Below, in pieces: positions 1-10,059 of a DNA stretch of 64,000 nucleotides; within the stretch, counting starts at the first letter, position 1, and each line of letters opens with the position of its first letter. This stretch comes from Anisus vortex (lineage: Eukaryota; Mollusca; Gastropoda; Planorbidae): positions 12,225,700-12,289,699 of the forward strand of contig OX421499.1 in NCBI GenBank assembly GCA_949126835.1, read 5' to 3'. A program made the translations under genes and the position numbers. A model generated the notes under the pieces. It was given only the letters and a program-made list of their open reading frames with translations, was not told where the DNA came from and made no database searches.

Positions 1-234
1 TTAAAGGCACGTATTGGAGATAAGGGAATGCATTGATGCGTAAAGATCTAAACAGAACTCCAAGTGATCGTCAGTTGGGCTACCTTACACACATACCGCC
101 TTTGTCCACCTTTGGGGGTGGGGTGCGGTGGGCTGGCGGGGGGGGGGAACGCCTGGGGCGGGGGAGGGGGTACATTTGGTTCCTATTTAAAATTTTCGTT
201 TTTGATCATTAGAGGACGTTAAATTAAATAAATT
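1..234. other. Non-coding flank with a G-rich tract
   Basis: No gene is recognised. Positions about 112-172 are very G-rich on the + strand, with several runs of four or more G, and could form a G-quadruplex. The rest is AT-rich. Confidence 0.5.
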
Positions 235-355
235 AAATTACGTGCCAAAGTGTGCCTTAATGTTTCCCTGCTCTTTTCACCATTATGGTGGTCTTTCATG
301 TGCCATTTAAAACCGTTTTGCGTGCCAAGGATGGCACGCATTCCATAGGTTGCCG
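235..355 (-). mobile_element. hAT-type MITE remnant
   Basis: The words CGTGCCA, TGGCACGC and GGTTGCCGA occur in the same order as in better-preserved copies at 43773-43969, 52161-52369 and 60156-60352. Those copies have hAT-like termini. This one is decayed and shows no target-site duplication. Confidence 0.45.
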
Positions 356-416
356 ATACATGGAATAGATTGTAGTCCTACCAATACTTTTAATAAAAAC
401 AGTGGATATTATATGA

Positions 417-546
417 TTGCCAATTTTACCGTTGCCAATTTTACCGCTTTGCTAGTTTTGCCGAATTTACATATTCCAAATTTACCTTTGCCAAAATTAC
501 CTTGCCGAAAATACCGTTGACGAAAACACCGTTGCCAAATTTACAG
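417..546. repeat. Degenerate 14-15 bp tandem repeat
   Basis: About eight variants of the unit GTTGCCAATTTTACC follow one another (TTGCCAAAATTACC, TTGCCGAAAATACC, GTTGACGAAAACACC and others). The array stops just before the 5' LTR of the retrotransposon. Confidence 0.7.
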
Positions 547-552
547 TGATTC

Positions 553-1317
553 CAATATATATATATTCCTTATATTATTATACAAACTTAGTTATCTGCC
601 CTTGTATATATTAAGATGCTTACACCCCCCCCCCTTGTATGTACAGTCTAACCCCCCCCCACCCTCGCCAAGCCCTCCCTTTGATCCCCCTCTCGGCTAC
701 TGACCACTGGTCAAGATAAGCAAATTGCGTCTACACGCGAAATCTATTACAGTCGGCCCAGGTGGCCAGGGAAAATCCCCTCCCCCAAACTCATCCCCCG
801 TAAACTGACACATACGCAACAGCGCTCGTCGGGGATGTAGGGTATCAAAGAGCTTTTGTATCCCCCCCCGACCGCCCTCTTCTCCCCTCTCCCCATTGCC
901 CCTACCCCCACAGAGGGTACTTCTCGGTTTAGGATAGAAATGAAAAACGGGTATTGGGGCCTTAGACACGGAACGCAACAGTCCTGTCTTCGGTCGATCC
1001 AAATATATACTGTTTACACTGTAAATTTGTGTTGTGGATTAAATTCTGCCATCTATCGCCAAAATTGCCTAAAAAAACAGTATTTGAAATTCATCCCGGC
1101 ATTGAATCAATCATTGTTGTTGTGTCTGCTCATGTATTAGCACTCGTGTCATATAGTAGTAGAAATTACTCTATTCAATAGGCTTACAGCACCCGCCAGT
1201 CAAGCGGGATAACGGACTAAAATATAAATAATTCTAAGGCCCAAACTTCACTGTGACATCGCAATAATCAGCCTCTACACGAGCCAAATAACCACGTAGA
1301 GTGCCCGCCACGCTACA
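553..1317 (+). repeat. 5' LTR of gypsy-type element, 5'-truncated
   Basis: This stretch is nearly identical to 4674-5420, differing by short indels (about 18 bp around 785-805) and a few substitutions, and ends in the same CGCTACA. The 3' copy continues about 200 bp further upstream, to 4471, so this LTR has lost its first ~200 bp. The near identity suggests a fairly recent insertion. Confidence 0.85.
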
Positions 1318-2051
1318 CTTGAGGACCTCGCCGGGATCAGAAACTCTGCAAACACCCTGCAGGCATGGTCCTATTGTCATCACATTGAACTTGGCACCCT
1401 TAGATGGGGGCTCACTCCGTTTGCTGAAATTCCAACAGTACACCGCTACCACAGCACAGCATTCGACACTCGATATTATCTGCTCTTGCGCCATTACAGC
1501 TCTGACACGTGGTCACCTGCTCCTGTGCCACCATAGCCCTGACACTCAGTCACCCGCTACTGCGCCATCACCGCTCTGACGTTCCGTCACCTGCTCCTGC
1601 GCCATCACAGCTCCAACACTCGGTGTCGCCTGCTCCAGTAGACTATTCTGCTAACTGTTCCAGTGTTCCAGTGCCCGGCTACCGTACATCGCTAGCAAAA
1701 GCTAGCGACGGGGCAACGCTCGCCCTTATCCGCTTCAAGACGCTTTGTTCCAGCGTTCCAGCTTACCAGTGTACCAGACACGCCCCTGTGTCGTTAGTGC
1801 CTAGCGCTCAAAATAAACAATAACATTCATTAGCACTTGAACTTCTATTCACTCGGATTAACCAGTGCGCTATAGACCGCTCCACCATCAACACCAATCA
1901 ACGAGACCAGTGTCACCACCCCAGTCGACAACGCAACGAGGAACAAGAGTGCGAGTGTGTGGAAGACTGAGAAATAAACCTGGTGAGTACCGCTTTTTGT
2001 CTGGATTAAGGGACAGTTTAGGTTAGGAGCCATTTAGCGCCACAGCATACC
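1318..2051 (+). other. Retroelement leader with degenerate ~50-bp repeats
   Basis: This is the untranslated region between the 5' LTR and gag. Between about 1480 and 1640 a degenerate unit of about 50 bp (CACCTGCTCCTGCGCCATCA and variants) recurs three to four times; TTCCAG motifs follow near 1658 and 1750. No convincing tRNA primer-binding site was found next to the LTR. Small ORFs here look like by-products of the repeat. Confidence 0.5.
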
Positions 2052-2414
2052 ATGGCAGAGCTGGTTAACTTTCGTAAGGCCATTAGGGAAGAGGCGATAG
2101 CACTGAATCTCCAAGGGGACGAGGTGTATAAATACGTCCAAGAGCAGTTAGAGAGAAGGGATAGGGAACTAGAGCGAGAGAGAAGGGATAGGGAACTAGA
2201 GCGAGAGAGAAGGGATAAGGAACTAGAATTAGAGATAGAGGAAAAACGTCGACAGGACGACTTGAAGAAACTAGAATTAGAACTAGAAGATAGAGAGAAA
2301 ACTAGACAGGCAGAGAGGGAGAGAGAAACTAGACAGGCAGAGCTAGAGAGGGAGAGAGAAATTAGACAGGCAGAGCTAGAAATAAAAAAAATTAGAGACA
2401 GACAAAGAGATTAG
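2052..2414 (+). pseudogene. Gag N-terminal coiled-coil segment of gypsy element
   Basis: A 120-residue frame opens with a short ordered region (about residues 1-35) and continues as a highly charged Arg/Glu-rich helix. The heptad-like repeat RDRELERER appears from about residue 36. This matches the coiled-coil N-terminal part of Gag-like proteins in invertebrate gypsy elements, which assemble particles in the cytoplasm. The frame is lost near 2400: the following residues (LAEIAG and so on) continue in another frame, and an in-frame stop sits at 2463-2465. Gag is therefore split by one frameshift and one stop from the downstream frame. Assignment rests on position between the LTR and the main ORF. 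Confidence 0.65.
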
Positions 2415-2508
2415 ACTAGCAGAAATTGCAGGTAGAAACAGGCAATTAGACGACCCAGCCCTTTAACCACCCGGCTCCCTTCATAGCGGTTTTGCAAACG
2501 GGCGCCAT

Positions 2509-4362
2509 GTGCCCGTCTGGACTGACACCTTCTTACCAAATCAAGAACAATTCGATACCTACCTCACACGTTTTGAGGAGGCTATGGCGTACCACGACGT
2601 GCCTCGCGAGTCCTGGTGCAGGAACCTAGTACACACCCTCAGGGGAGACACCTACGAGGTATACGCTAAACTAAGCCCCTCCGATCAGGTCCCATATATA
2701 CAACTCAAAAATGCCCTGCTTAACAAATTTGAGTTAAACGCACGGGCGTTTCAGAGTATGTTCAGGTCAGCCAGACTAGATGAGGGGGAGTCAGTCAGAG
2801 AGTTGGTAGACAGGCTAAGGAAATACCTTAACAAATGGATTGAATTAGCAGATCAGGATAGGACATATGAAGGCCTAATTGATCTGATCCTGTCAGAGCA
2901 GTTACAATCTCTCATGCCCAGAACCGTAAAAACGTTCTTAGCCGAATGGGGTTTAGAGGGGCTAAACGAAATTATCCTGGCCGCCGATCGATATATGTTG
3001 GCCCACAAGGATGAGTTTGCCAAACCCCACTCTAACCCACCTCACAATAGGCAGGAGAAAAACAAAGAGGAGTCGTACAGGCACAAAAACCCGAAAGGCC
3101 CACCCGCTCCCCAGCAACGCACGCCCCATTTCGGCCAACATCGGCCCCAAAATCTACGTGGAGAACCCCGTCCCACTGGGCCCACAAATCCGTCAGCTCA
3201 CGAGAAAAACAGAGGCGGCCCCACCCCTTTCTTCCCCGCAGGAGCGTTCTGTGCTCTGACACCTACCATGCATTCGGGACAAGACTCTACTAACGGTCTG
3301 TCGGAGCAAGAGGCAGAAACGTCCTACCCCCGCTACTTTACACCTCAGTTCGCCGAGCACATAGGGCGCCCCGTTACGTACGAAGACGGGCGCCACCCTA
3401 CACCCCCTCGAACGGTAAGCCGAGGGCGGCCGCGAGGAGAACTCAACACCCGTCAGCCCGCTCTACTGGGTTTCGCCGCCGCGATTTACCCAGGTGGCGC
3501 CCCAGGCTCCGGGCCCTTGAACCGGACCCATAGCAACTCTACGGAGAAACTTAAAATCAATAATCAACTCGCCTCATATTTGTTCGACACTGGCTGTGAG
3601 TCAGAAGGCACAGCCAAACGGGCATATATCCGCGACTCCGATTTCACCGGGGACACTGTCCAAATTCAGAGCATATGGGGCCAAGTGGAAACGCTCCCCA
3701 CGGCATTAGTGCACATTCAATCAGCCCAATTTACCGGGTTAGCGACATTAGCAGTGCGAGAAGACCTGCCGTATGATGTCATTCTAGGCAAGAGGTACTT
3801 TACCCCATGTCACTATGGATCCCCACCTTCCCACGCGTCGGTGGCCGCCCGCACACACCCCGAACCTAGCGCCACCCAGCCGACCTTAAGCCCGTCCCAT
3901 CAAGAATTCCTGAAGGCCCAACAGGAGGACCCTACCCTAAAAAGGCTGCTAAACGAAGCAAAGACCTATCAAGGGAAACCAAGATCAGCAGGCCACTACT
4001 CACTCAAGGGACAGTTGTTATACCGCCAGGTGCCCCTACCAGATGGGACAATAAGAAATCAATTAGTAGTCCCCTCCCCCTACCGTAAGCAAGTGATAGA
4101 GGCCGCTTATGACTCCGTCGGGCGGAGTCGTCGGGGCCAGAATGCCACTCTCAGTAAGATAAAACATTACTACTTCTGGCCAGGCATGCATGTGGGAGTA
4201 AACCGCCACCTGCGCAAACTCACGTCACGGCACTACGACACCCCACCCGTACTGTTATCACAGCAGCCGGAGGGGGGAACTCCATTTCAAGGGGTCCCCA
4301 TAGACCTCGGGGGACCCTTCAAACGGACATGGAACAGAAATAACAGGACTGGTAGCAAATAG
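2509..4362 (+). CDS. Gag-protease-integrase polyprotein remnant lacking RT
   Basis: This open frame of 617 codons starts with GTG here, and the true frame probably continues from the upstream coiled coil. Residues about 1-170 are a Gag-like capsid region (HTLRGDTYEVYAKLS, LADQDRTYEGLIDLILSEQL). About 175-330 is a low-complexity Pro/Arg/Asn linker. About 350-430 is a retropepsin-like domain with LFDTGCE as active-site triad and YDVILGKRYF near its end. From about 465 the chain resembles the integrase N-terminus (LLYRQVPLPDG, FWPGMH), but the HHCC zinc-binding positions are mostly substituted. It stops at VPIDLGGPF, the start of the integrase core, just after the first catalytic Asp. Reverse transcriptase and RNase H, normally between protease and integrase, are absent without breaking the frame. 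This is a non-autonomous deletion derivative. Confidence 0.8.
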   Translation: MPVWTDTFLPNQEQFDTYLTRFEEAMAYHDVPRESWCRNLVHTLRGDTYEVYAKLSPSDQVPYIQLKNALLNKFELNARAFQSMFRSARLDEGESVRELVDRLRKYLNKWIELADQDRTYEGLIDLILSEQLQSLMPRTVKTFLAEWGLEGLNEIILAADRYMLAHKDEFAKPHSNPPHNRQEKNKEESYRHKNPKGPPAPQQRTPHFGQHRPQNLRGEPRPTGPTNPSAHEKNRGGPTPFFPAGAFCALTPTMHSGQDSTNGLSEQEAETSYPRYFTPQFAEHIGRPVTYEDGRHPTPPRTVSRGRPRGELNTRQPALLGFAAAIYPGGAPGSGPLNRTHSNSTEKLKINNQLASYLFDTGCESEGTAKRAYIRDSDFTGDTVQIQSIWGQVETLPTALVHIQSAQFTGLATLAVREDLPYDVILGKRYFTPCHYGSPPSHASVAARTHPEPSATQPTLSPSHQEFLKAQQEDPTLKRLLNEAKTYQGKPRSAGHYSLKGQLLYRQVPLPDGTIRNQLVVPSPYRKQVIEAAYDSVGRSRRGQNATLSKIKHYYFWPGMHVGVNRHLRKLTSRHYDTPPVLLSQQPEGGTPFQGVPIDLGGPFKRTWNRNNRTGSK

Positions 4363-4456
4363 ACATACTTTTCTCTCGTTGGGTTCGCCTAGCATAGGAT
4401 TAGTACCGTAAGTTTATAGTAAAACAGACAATTGCACGCCTGACTAATTGTCTCGT

Positions 4457-4470
4457 AAAAGGGGGGATGG
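4457..4470 (+). promoter_or_regulatory. Polypurine tract
   Basis: AAAAGGGGGGATGG lies immediately before the inferred start of the 3' LTR (TGTGGTAAAC), the expected place for plus-strand priming in an LTR retrotransposon. Confidence 0.6.
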
Positions 4471-5420
4471 TGTGGTAAACTCACTAGAAGCGCCAACCGC
4501 TCAGTCTGGTGCCATGGCACTTATTCACAATGGCTCCAACCTATAAACTACAATTAATCCTGGCTCATTGCGGTGCTCACCAATGAATGAAGAATGTGTG
4601 ACTGTATTTGTATCTTGTATCTTTTTTTGTATATGAATGTACTTACTCTTTTCTATAACTGTTGTACATGTATCAATATATATATATTCCTTATATTATT
4701 ATACAAACTTAGTTATCTGCCCTTGTATATATTTAAGATGCTTACACCTCCCCCCCTTGTATGTACAGTCTAACCCCCCACCCTCGCCAAGCCCCCCCTT
4801 TAATCCCCCTCTCGGCTACTGACCACTGGTCAAGATAAGCAAATTGCGTCTACACGCGAAATCTATTACAGTCGGCCCAGGTGGCCAGGGAAAATCCCCT
4901 CCCCCGTAAACTGACACATACGCAACAGCGCTCGTCGGGGATGTAGGGTATCAAAGAGCTTTTGTATCCCCCCCCGACCGCCCTCTTCTCCCCTCTCCCC
5001 ATTGCCCCTACCCCCACAGAGGGTACTTCTCGGTTTAGGATAGAAATGAAAAACGGGTATTGGGGCCTTAGACACGGAACGCAACAGTCCTGTCTTCGGT
5101 CGATCCAAATATATACTGTTTACACTGTAAATTTATGTTGTGGATTAAATTCTGCCATCTATCGCTTTTGCCTAAATAAACAGTATTTGAAATTCATCCC
5201 GGAATTGAATCAATCATTTTTGTTGTGTCTGCTCATGTATTAGCACTCGTGTCATATAGTAGTAGAAATTACTCTATTCAATAGGCTTACAGCACCCGCC
5301 AGCCAAGCGGGATAACGGACTAAAATATAAATAATTCTAAGGCCCAAACTTCACTGTGACATCGCAATAATCAGCCTCTACACGAGCCAAATAACCACGT
5401 AGAGTGCCCGCCACGCTACA
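4471..5420 (+). repeat. 3' LTR of gypsy-type element
   Basis: This ~950-bp LTR starts TGTGGT after the polypurine tract and ends CGCTACA, giving TG...CA ends. Positions 4674-5420 match the 5' LTR at 553-1317. Its right edge abuts an antisense LINE fragment, so the element probably inserted into that LINE. Confidence 0.8.
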
Positions 5421-5690
5421 GTATTATTACTACTTTACTCTTTGCCCATTTGTCCTCTAGTGTTTTTAGGTTTAGTGATTTGACTATTAGTGTTACTTTT
5501 GTCAGTTGTGAATATTCGCCAGTAATGAACCTTGCGGCTTTTTTCTGAATTTGTTCACATTTTTAAATGTTTTCTTTAGCTGATGGGTCCCATACAGATG
5601 ATTCATATTCTAGTATGTTCTAACTAATGTGAGATAGCTGTACTAAATACAAAAGAAAATAAGCACTAACAACTGGCAATGCTGGAATTT
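5421..5690 (-). mobile_element. Jockey/CR1-like LINE fragment (RT C-terminal region)
   Basis: The reverse complement matches 11680-11890 of the long LINE copy in this window, which encodes RPILEYAAHVWDPS and RAARFITSEYSQLTRV. It begins at the right edge of the 3' LTR and has no 3' tail. Confidence 0.75.
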
Positions 5691-6109
5691 CACTAGGCAC
5701 AGAAGGGCGTCCAATTGTCTACCCAGACCTGAATGGGTTACCTGAAGTAGTCTTCAAGAACAACGACTGAACCTTATCTTCAACTCTGGTCACAGCGTAT
5801 GCTCTGGAAGTTATACAAAGGGTCCACTATTTACCGAGGCCAAACAAAACAAAACAAAATTGCAAATTCCTCGACCCGGCGTAAAAACTCCGTGGGCAGT
5901 GGTACATCGCGGGGTCTCTAGTAACAATCTTCTTTTCATGGCGCACATTGTGCCGGCCACACAATCATTATATCACTATTCATTTATTCATTGAATTATA
6001 CTGTATCCACTTTAAAAGTATGTTGTAGTACAAAAAATAATCTTAACCACTTTAAAATTCTTTAATATTAACTTTCTTTGCATACGACCTGAGCTTTACA
6101 ATGCTAATT
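5691..6109. other. Unassigned repeat-like sequence
   Basis: No ORF of note. A piece near 5720-5760 (GTCTACCCAGACCTGAATGG) and GTGCCGGCCACACAATCA near 5950 resemble parts of the window's tRNA-derived SINE, so a decayed SINE is possible. Confidence 0.3.
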
Positions 6110-6262
6110 TAGGTTGCCTGAACAAACCAGGAAAACCAGTAACTTAACATCATTTAAAACATTAATAAAAATGCAAGACTAGACTTGGACCACGGATGAG
6201 CGTAGGACGCAATAATCTTCTTTATAGAAGGAACGTCTGTAATGTATAAGATAAGAAGATAA
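6110..6262 (+). mobile_element. LINE 3' tail
   Basis: This has the family-specific 3' end: GGTTGCCTGAACAAACCAGG, GCAAGACTAGAC, GATGAGCGTAGGACGCAATA, CGTCTGTAATGTATAAGATA. It is a severely 5'-truncated copy, as target-primed LINE insertion typically leaves. Confidence 0.85.
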
Positions 6263-7265
6263 TTGATCTATTTTCCGCCATTCTGTCGAGCTGAAACTTG
6301 GCACAAGAAAGTGTTTCATTTGTCGACAAATAAACTTTCTAAGTTTTCATCCACATCCTCTCAATCCAACCCACAAAAAATGACGTTTTTTTTAAATTGC
6401 TTTTAAAGCTAGAAATAATAGAGTGATGTATGAGGATGAAGTGAGAATTAATTAACTCCCTTGGTTTGTTTTTTAGTAGCGATTACCTGCCTTTAGAACT
6501 GATGGTGACATTCGTTTGATGACCTTGGGTGACCCTTGTCCGTTTGGCCTGAGTGATCAAGGGAGAGTGTGTTTTTTTCGGACCATGTGGTGTGTAGTTT
6601 TATTTTAGTTAGTAGAGAGTGTAGAGACTGTAAGGCTGTGTTTAATGCTTCTTGTAGTTTAATTAATCCTGTTATTATTTGCTTGTATTGAGCGTCGAAG
6701 TATTGTGTTATGTTGAAAAAAAAGTTAGGTTAATTATTCCTGCTGACGTCGTTTCTAAATTGCTTGGATGAAAGTTTGGGCGAGAGTTAAGGATTCTTCA
6801 AGGGTACCAAAAAGTCATTGAGATCAACTGCCCACCCTAGACAGCGAGACCTAACAATACGCTTTATTCAAAGTAAGACTCATAATATTTTATATTGGTG
6901 CACTGTATCCTAGAGTGCCAATGCTAGATCTACTCTTTAGTTCAATCTCTCGTTGGTTGACAAAAGATTCGTTGAATTTTATCATTGTGGCATCAGCGAA
7001 GAATTATAAATTATCTACTTAACTTGAAAAACGCCCTTTTAGTCCTGAACTTGTTTTTTGTTTTTTTGTTTTTTGAATGTCTTGTTTTTGAGAAAAAGAA
7101 GAAAGTAAAACTGGGTATGTGTGTTTATAGGTAAGAAAATTCAGCCAAATCAGTTTTTTTTTTTAGTTCAATGTGTTTGAGACTTCTGGGATAGCAAGAT
7201 GAAGTCATTGTAATGGTCATTGTTGCACTATTCGCCACCCATGTCAGATTCGTATAAAGTAACAC
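6263..7265. other. AT-rich intergenic sequence
   Basis: No gene, RNA or recognised repeat was seen. There are short T/G-rich runs around 7040-7090. Confidence 0.5.
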
Positions 7266-7640
7266 TATAAAAACGACACGTTTTAGGGAAACAGACACTA
7301 GAGGACAGAAGGGCAAAGAGTAAAGTAGTAATAATACACAAGGCATTAAACTCTAATTTAGAAATACAACACAATAACGACCGGTTGCAATGCTCAGATA
7401 AACATAAGGACAAAGACACTTTCCTTATCCCTTATGCAATAACAAATGCATATAAGTACTCTTTCTTCCTGAGTGGCATTCGGGCATGGAATGGGTTGCC
7501 TGAACAAACCAGGAAAACCAGTTACTCAACCTCATTTAAAACATTAATAAAGATGCAAGACTTGACTCGGACCGCGGATGAGCGGTAGGACGCAATAATC
7601 TTCTTTATAGAAGGATCGTCTGTAATATATAAGATACGAT
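7266..7640 (+). mobile_element. LINE 3' end, truncated
   Basis: From about 7297 it matches 11850-12185 of the long LINE copy. The peptide includes [15 protein letters not shown], the conserved C-terminus of jockey/CR1-type reverse transcriptases, followed by the family tail ending in GTCTGTAATATATAAGATA. Confidence 0.85.
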
Positions 7641-8217
7641 TGACATAATTAGGAAAAACTATGAAAAAAAAGTGCTCTTTAATAATTCTAATGATACTCT
7701 CAATTCTAACTAAACATTCATTAATACTAATTGGCCCCAAAAAACAATAGACTATAAACACAATCACACACACTTATCACACGACTAACAAATACGGTTG
7801 TGACTATAGTAAATATTCCTAATTATATAAATGACACGTGCATATATTATATTCGACCTACTTAGCATAGTGCGATAAACGAACGTCTCCTTCTCACATT
7901 CTCTCTCTCTCTCACTCTTCCAACTATCTCGGGTCACAACCGACTTTCTCTCTAATATTCTCACCTGTCACATCCAATCGACGCAGGTAGGCATGACCTC
8001 ATCTCTAGAAAATGTGCCAGAGAGAGTTAAAGTTTTCTAATTGATTTGTAGGAAAACTTCTTTAAATGTGTTTCTTGTTTTCTAATATATTGTTATCAAG
8101 ATTACTGCTTAAATGGCTTCTGTTTACTATACGTAAATAACAGTTGACTTCTTGGAAAGAATTTCGTGTTATTATATTTCTCTTTGTCTTATTAGCTTAC
8201 ATTTTAAACAAAATGTA
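7641..8217. other. AT-rich sequence with a short CT tract
   Basis: No gene seen. A (CT)n-like run lies at about 7895-7920. Confidence 0.5.
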
Positions 8218-8845
8218 CATTCTAATCACAGGTTACTATATATCACATTTTACACTCTAATCACAGTTTACACTTTAATTATAGTTTACTATGAAATCAC
8301 AGTTTACACTTTAATTATAGTTTACTATGAAATCACAGTTTACACTTTAATTATAGTTTACTATGAAATCATAATTTACACTCTAATCACAGTTAACTAT
8401 GAAATCACAGTTTATAATTTAATCACAGTTTACTATCTCATCAAAGTTTATACTCTAATCACAGTTTACTATAAAATCACAATTTACACTCTAATCACAG
8501 TTAACTACGAAATCACAGTTTGTACTCTAATCACAGTTTACTATCTAATCAAAGTTTATGCTCTAATCACAGTTGACTATGAAATCACAATTTACACTCT
8601 AATCACAGTTAACTACGAAATCACAGTTTGTACTCTAATCACAGTTTACTATCTAATCAAAGTTTATACTCTAATCACAGTTGACTATGAAATCACAATT
8701 TACACTCTAATCACAATTAACTATGAAATCATAGTATACATTCTAACACATGTTAACTATGCAATCACAGTTTACATACAGCGTTTACATTCAAATCCTA
8801 GTTTACATTATAATCTTACTTATCAGAATTTTACACTCTAATTAC
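8218..8845. repeat. Minisatellite with ~18/36-bp unit
   Basis: Units built on CTCTAATCACAGTTTACTAT alternate with GAAATCACAGTTTACA variants for over 600 bp. They keep a frame open for 229 codons (a YTLITVYYEI-type repeat). The unit length is a multiple of three and contains no stop, so the ORF is best explained as a by-product of the repeat rather than a gene. Confidence 0.85.
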
Positions 8846-8869
8846 TGTTTACATGCTTATTTTACCGTC

Positions 8870-9315
8870 TATGTTATAGACTCTCCATCCATAAAGAAGA
8901 TCATTGCGTCCTACGCTTATTCGTGGTTTGAGTCTAGTCATGCATTTCTACTAGTGTTTTAGGATGATGTTAAGTTACTGTTTTTTTCTGGTTTGTTCGG
9001 GCAGTCTATTCCATGCCCGAATACCATTCGATAAAGAAACAGTACTTTTTTATATGCTTTTGTTCTTGCATACGGAATAAAAAAATATTGTTTTTTTTTA
9101 TCCTAATGACTATCTAAGCTGTGTAATAGATTGTATTTGTCTTGCAGACCAACATTTGTTTATTTTATTTGAGGTTTGTTTTGTTGGCACAGAATCAGCC
9201 ATTATTCCTTTTAAGTTTGTTTTTATGAATTGCCAAATATCTTCAACTGGACTATTTATATTGTATTTAGTAAGAAGAAATCTTGTAGAATTATTAAAAT
9301 ACTTTGCTCTTTATT
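8870..9315 (-). mobile_element. Antisense LINE fragments (3' tail plus pre-RT linker)
   Basis: 8870-9100 is the reverse complement of the family 3' end (CGTCCTACGC, GTTACTG, GGTTTGTTCGGGCAGTC). 9150-9310 is the reverse complement of the region before the RT domain in the copy at 10081-10220 (DIWQFIKTNLKAIMADS). The middle of the element is missing, so this copy has an internal deletion or is two insertions. Confidence 0.75.
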
Positions 9316-9555
9316 GGGGCACGGCAGCCGGTGGCTGGCGTATCAAAGGTATTTGGGTTCGAATCCCGGTAAAGGCTAGGATTTCAGGGTGTCTCTGAGT
9401 CTACCCAGCTCTGTTTGGGTACCTGAATTTAGTTAGGGTAAAGTAAAGGTGGCTGGGCATTGTGCTGGCCACACAATCCCCTGGTATGTCGTGGCCACGT
9501 TTGTGCTTCTTAATATTACGGTCAACGATAAATGGACATTAGATTATCACTATTG
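9316..9555 (+). mobile_element. tRNA-derived SINE, copy 1
   Basis: The tRNA-like head carries a B box (GGGTTCGAATCCCGG at about 9354). The body follows with GAGTCTACCCAGCTCTG, GGGTACCTGA, GTAAAGTAAAGG and TGCTGGCCACACAATCCC. It belongs to the commonest SINE family in the window (about 270 bp when complete). The 3' part is diverged. Confidence 0.8.
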
Positions 9556-9629
9556 ACAGCTTTTATCGGCTTTGTTGCAAGGTCATCAATTAGCTCACAA
9601 TTTTTTAGTTATAAAGAATTTTATAGTAG

Positions 9630-9962
9630 ACCTTCACCTTCACCTTCACCTATCCCTTAACCCAAGAGTGGGTCGTTGGGGCACCATCGTTGACTGTTCA
9701 CTATCACACGCCATTTGTTCTGGTCCTGTGGTGCCCTTTGGGAGTCGATGAACGACAGGCCGGTCAACTCCTTGATGTTGTCTTTCCATCTCTTCTTTTG
9801 CCTGCCTCTTTTTCTTCCTCTCTGGACTGTGCCCTGCATTATAGTCTTTGAAAGACCTCCAGATCTTGTTACGTGTCCATACCATCTCAGTTTTTTCTTC
9901 TTAATTGAGGTGAGAAGGTCTTCGTATGGGCCTACAGTGTACAAAATCATATTGTATTCCAC
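9630..9962 (-). pseudogene. RTE-type LINE, C-terminal end of RT
   Basis: On the minus strand the peptide contains KKKLRWYGHVTRSGGLSKTI and RKRGRQKKRWKDNIKELTG, the LRWxGHV...GRxxxRWxDxI signature I associate with the C-terminus of RTE-clade LINE polyproteins. A (GGTGAA)n-like microsatellite ends the element at 9633-9652. The copy is 5'-truncated and not expected to be functional. Confidence 0.75.
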
Positions 9963-10059
9963 CTAATCAACCCGTGAATGCCCTGCAAACACTAATTATT
10001 TTTTAACTTATTTTCAAATACGCAAGAAACCTAAAAGAATAATTTATCTCTGGAATAAA

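Noticed and set aside
697..1140. Frames of 101 and 94 codons in the LTR, repeated at 4866-5243
   Set aside because: They overlap on opposite strands, are present in both LTRs and have no domain; chance frames in GC-rich LTR sequence.
8152..8841. 229-codon open frame with VYTLITVYYEI repeats
   Set aside because: It lies in a minisatellite whose unit is a multiple of three; no signal peptide, domain or exon borders.
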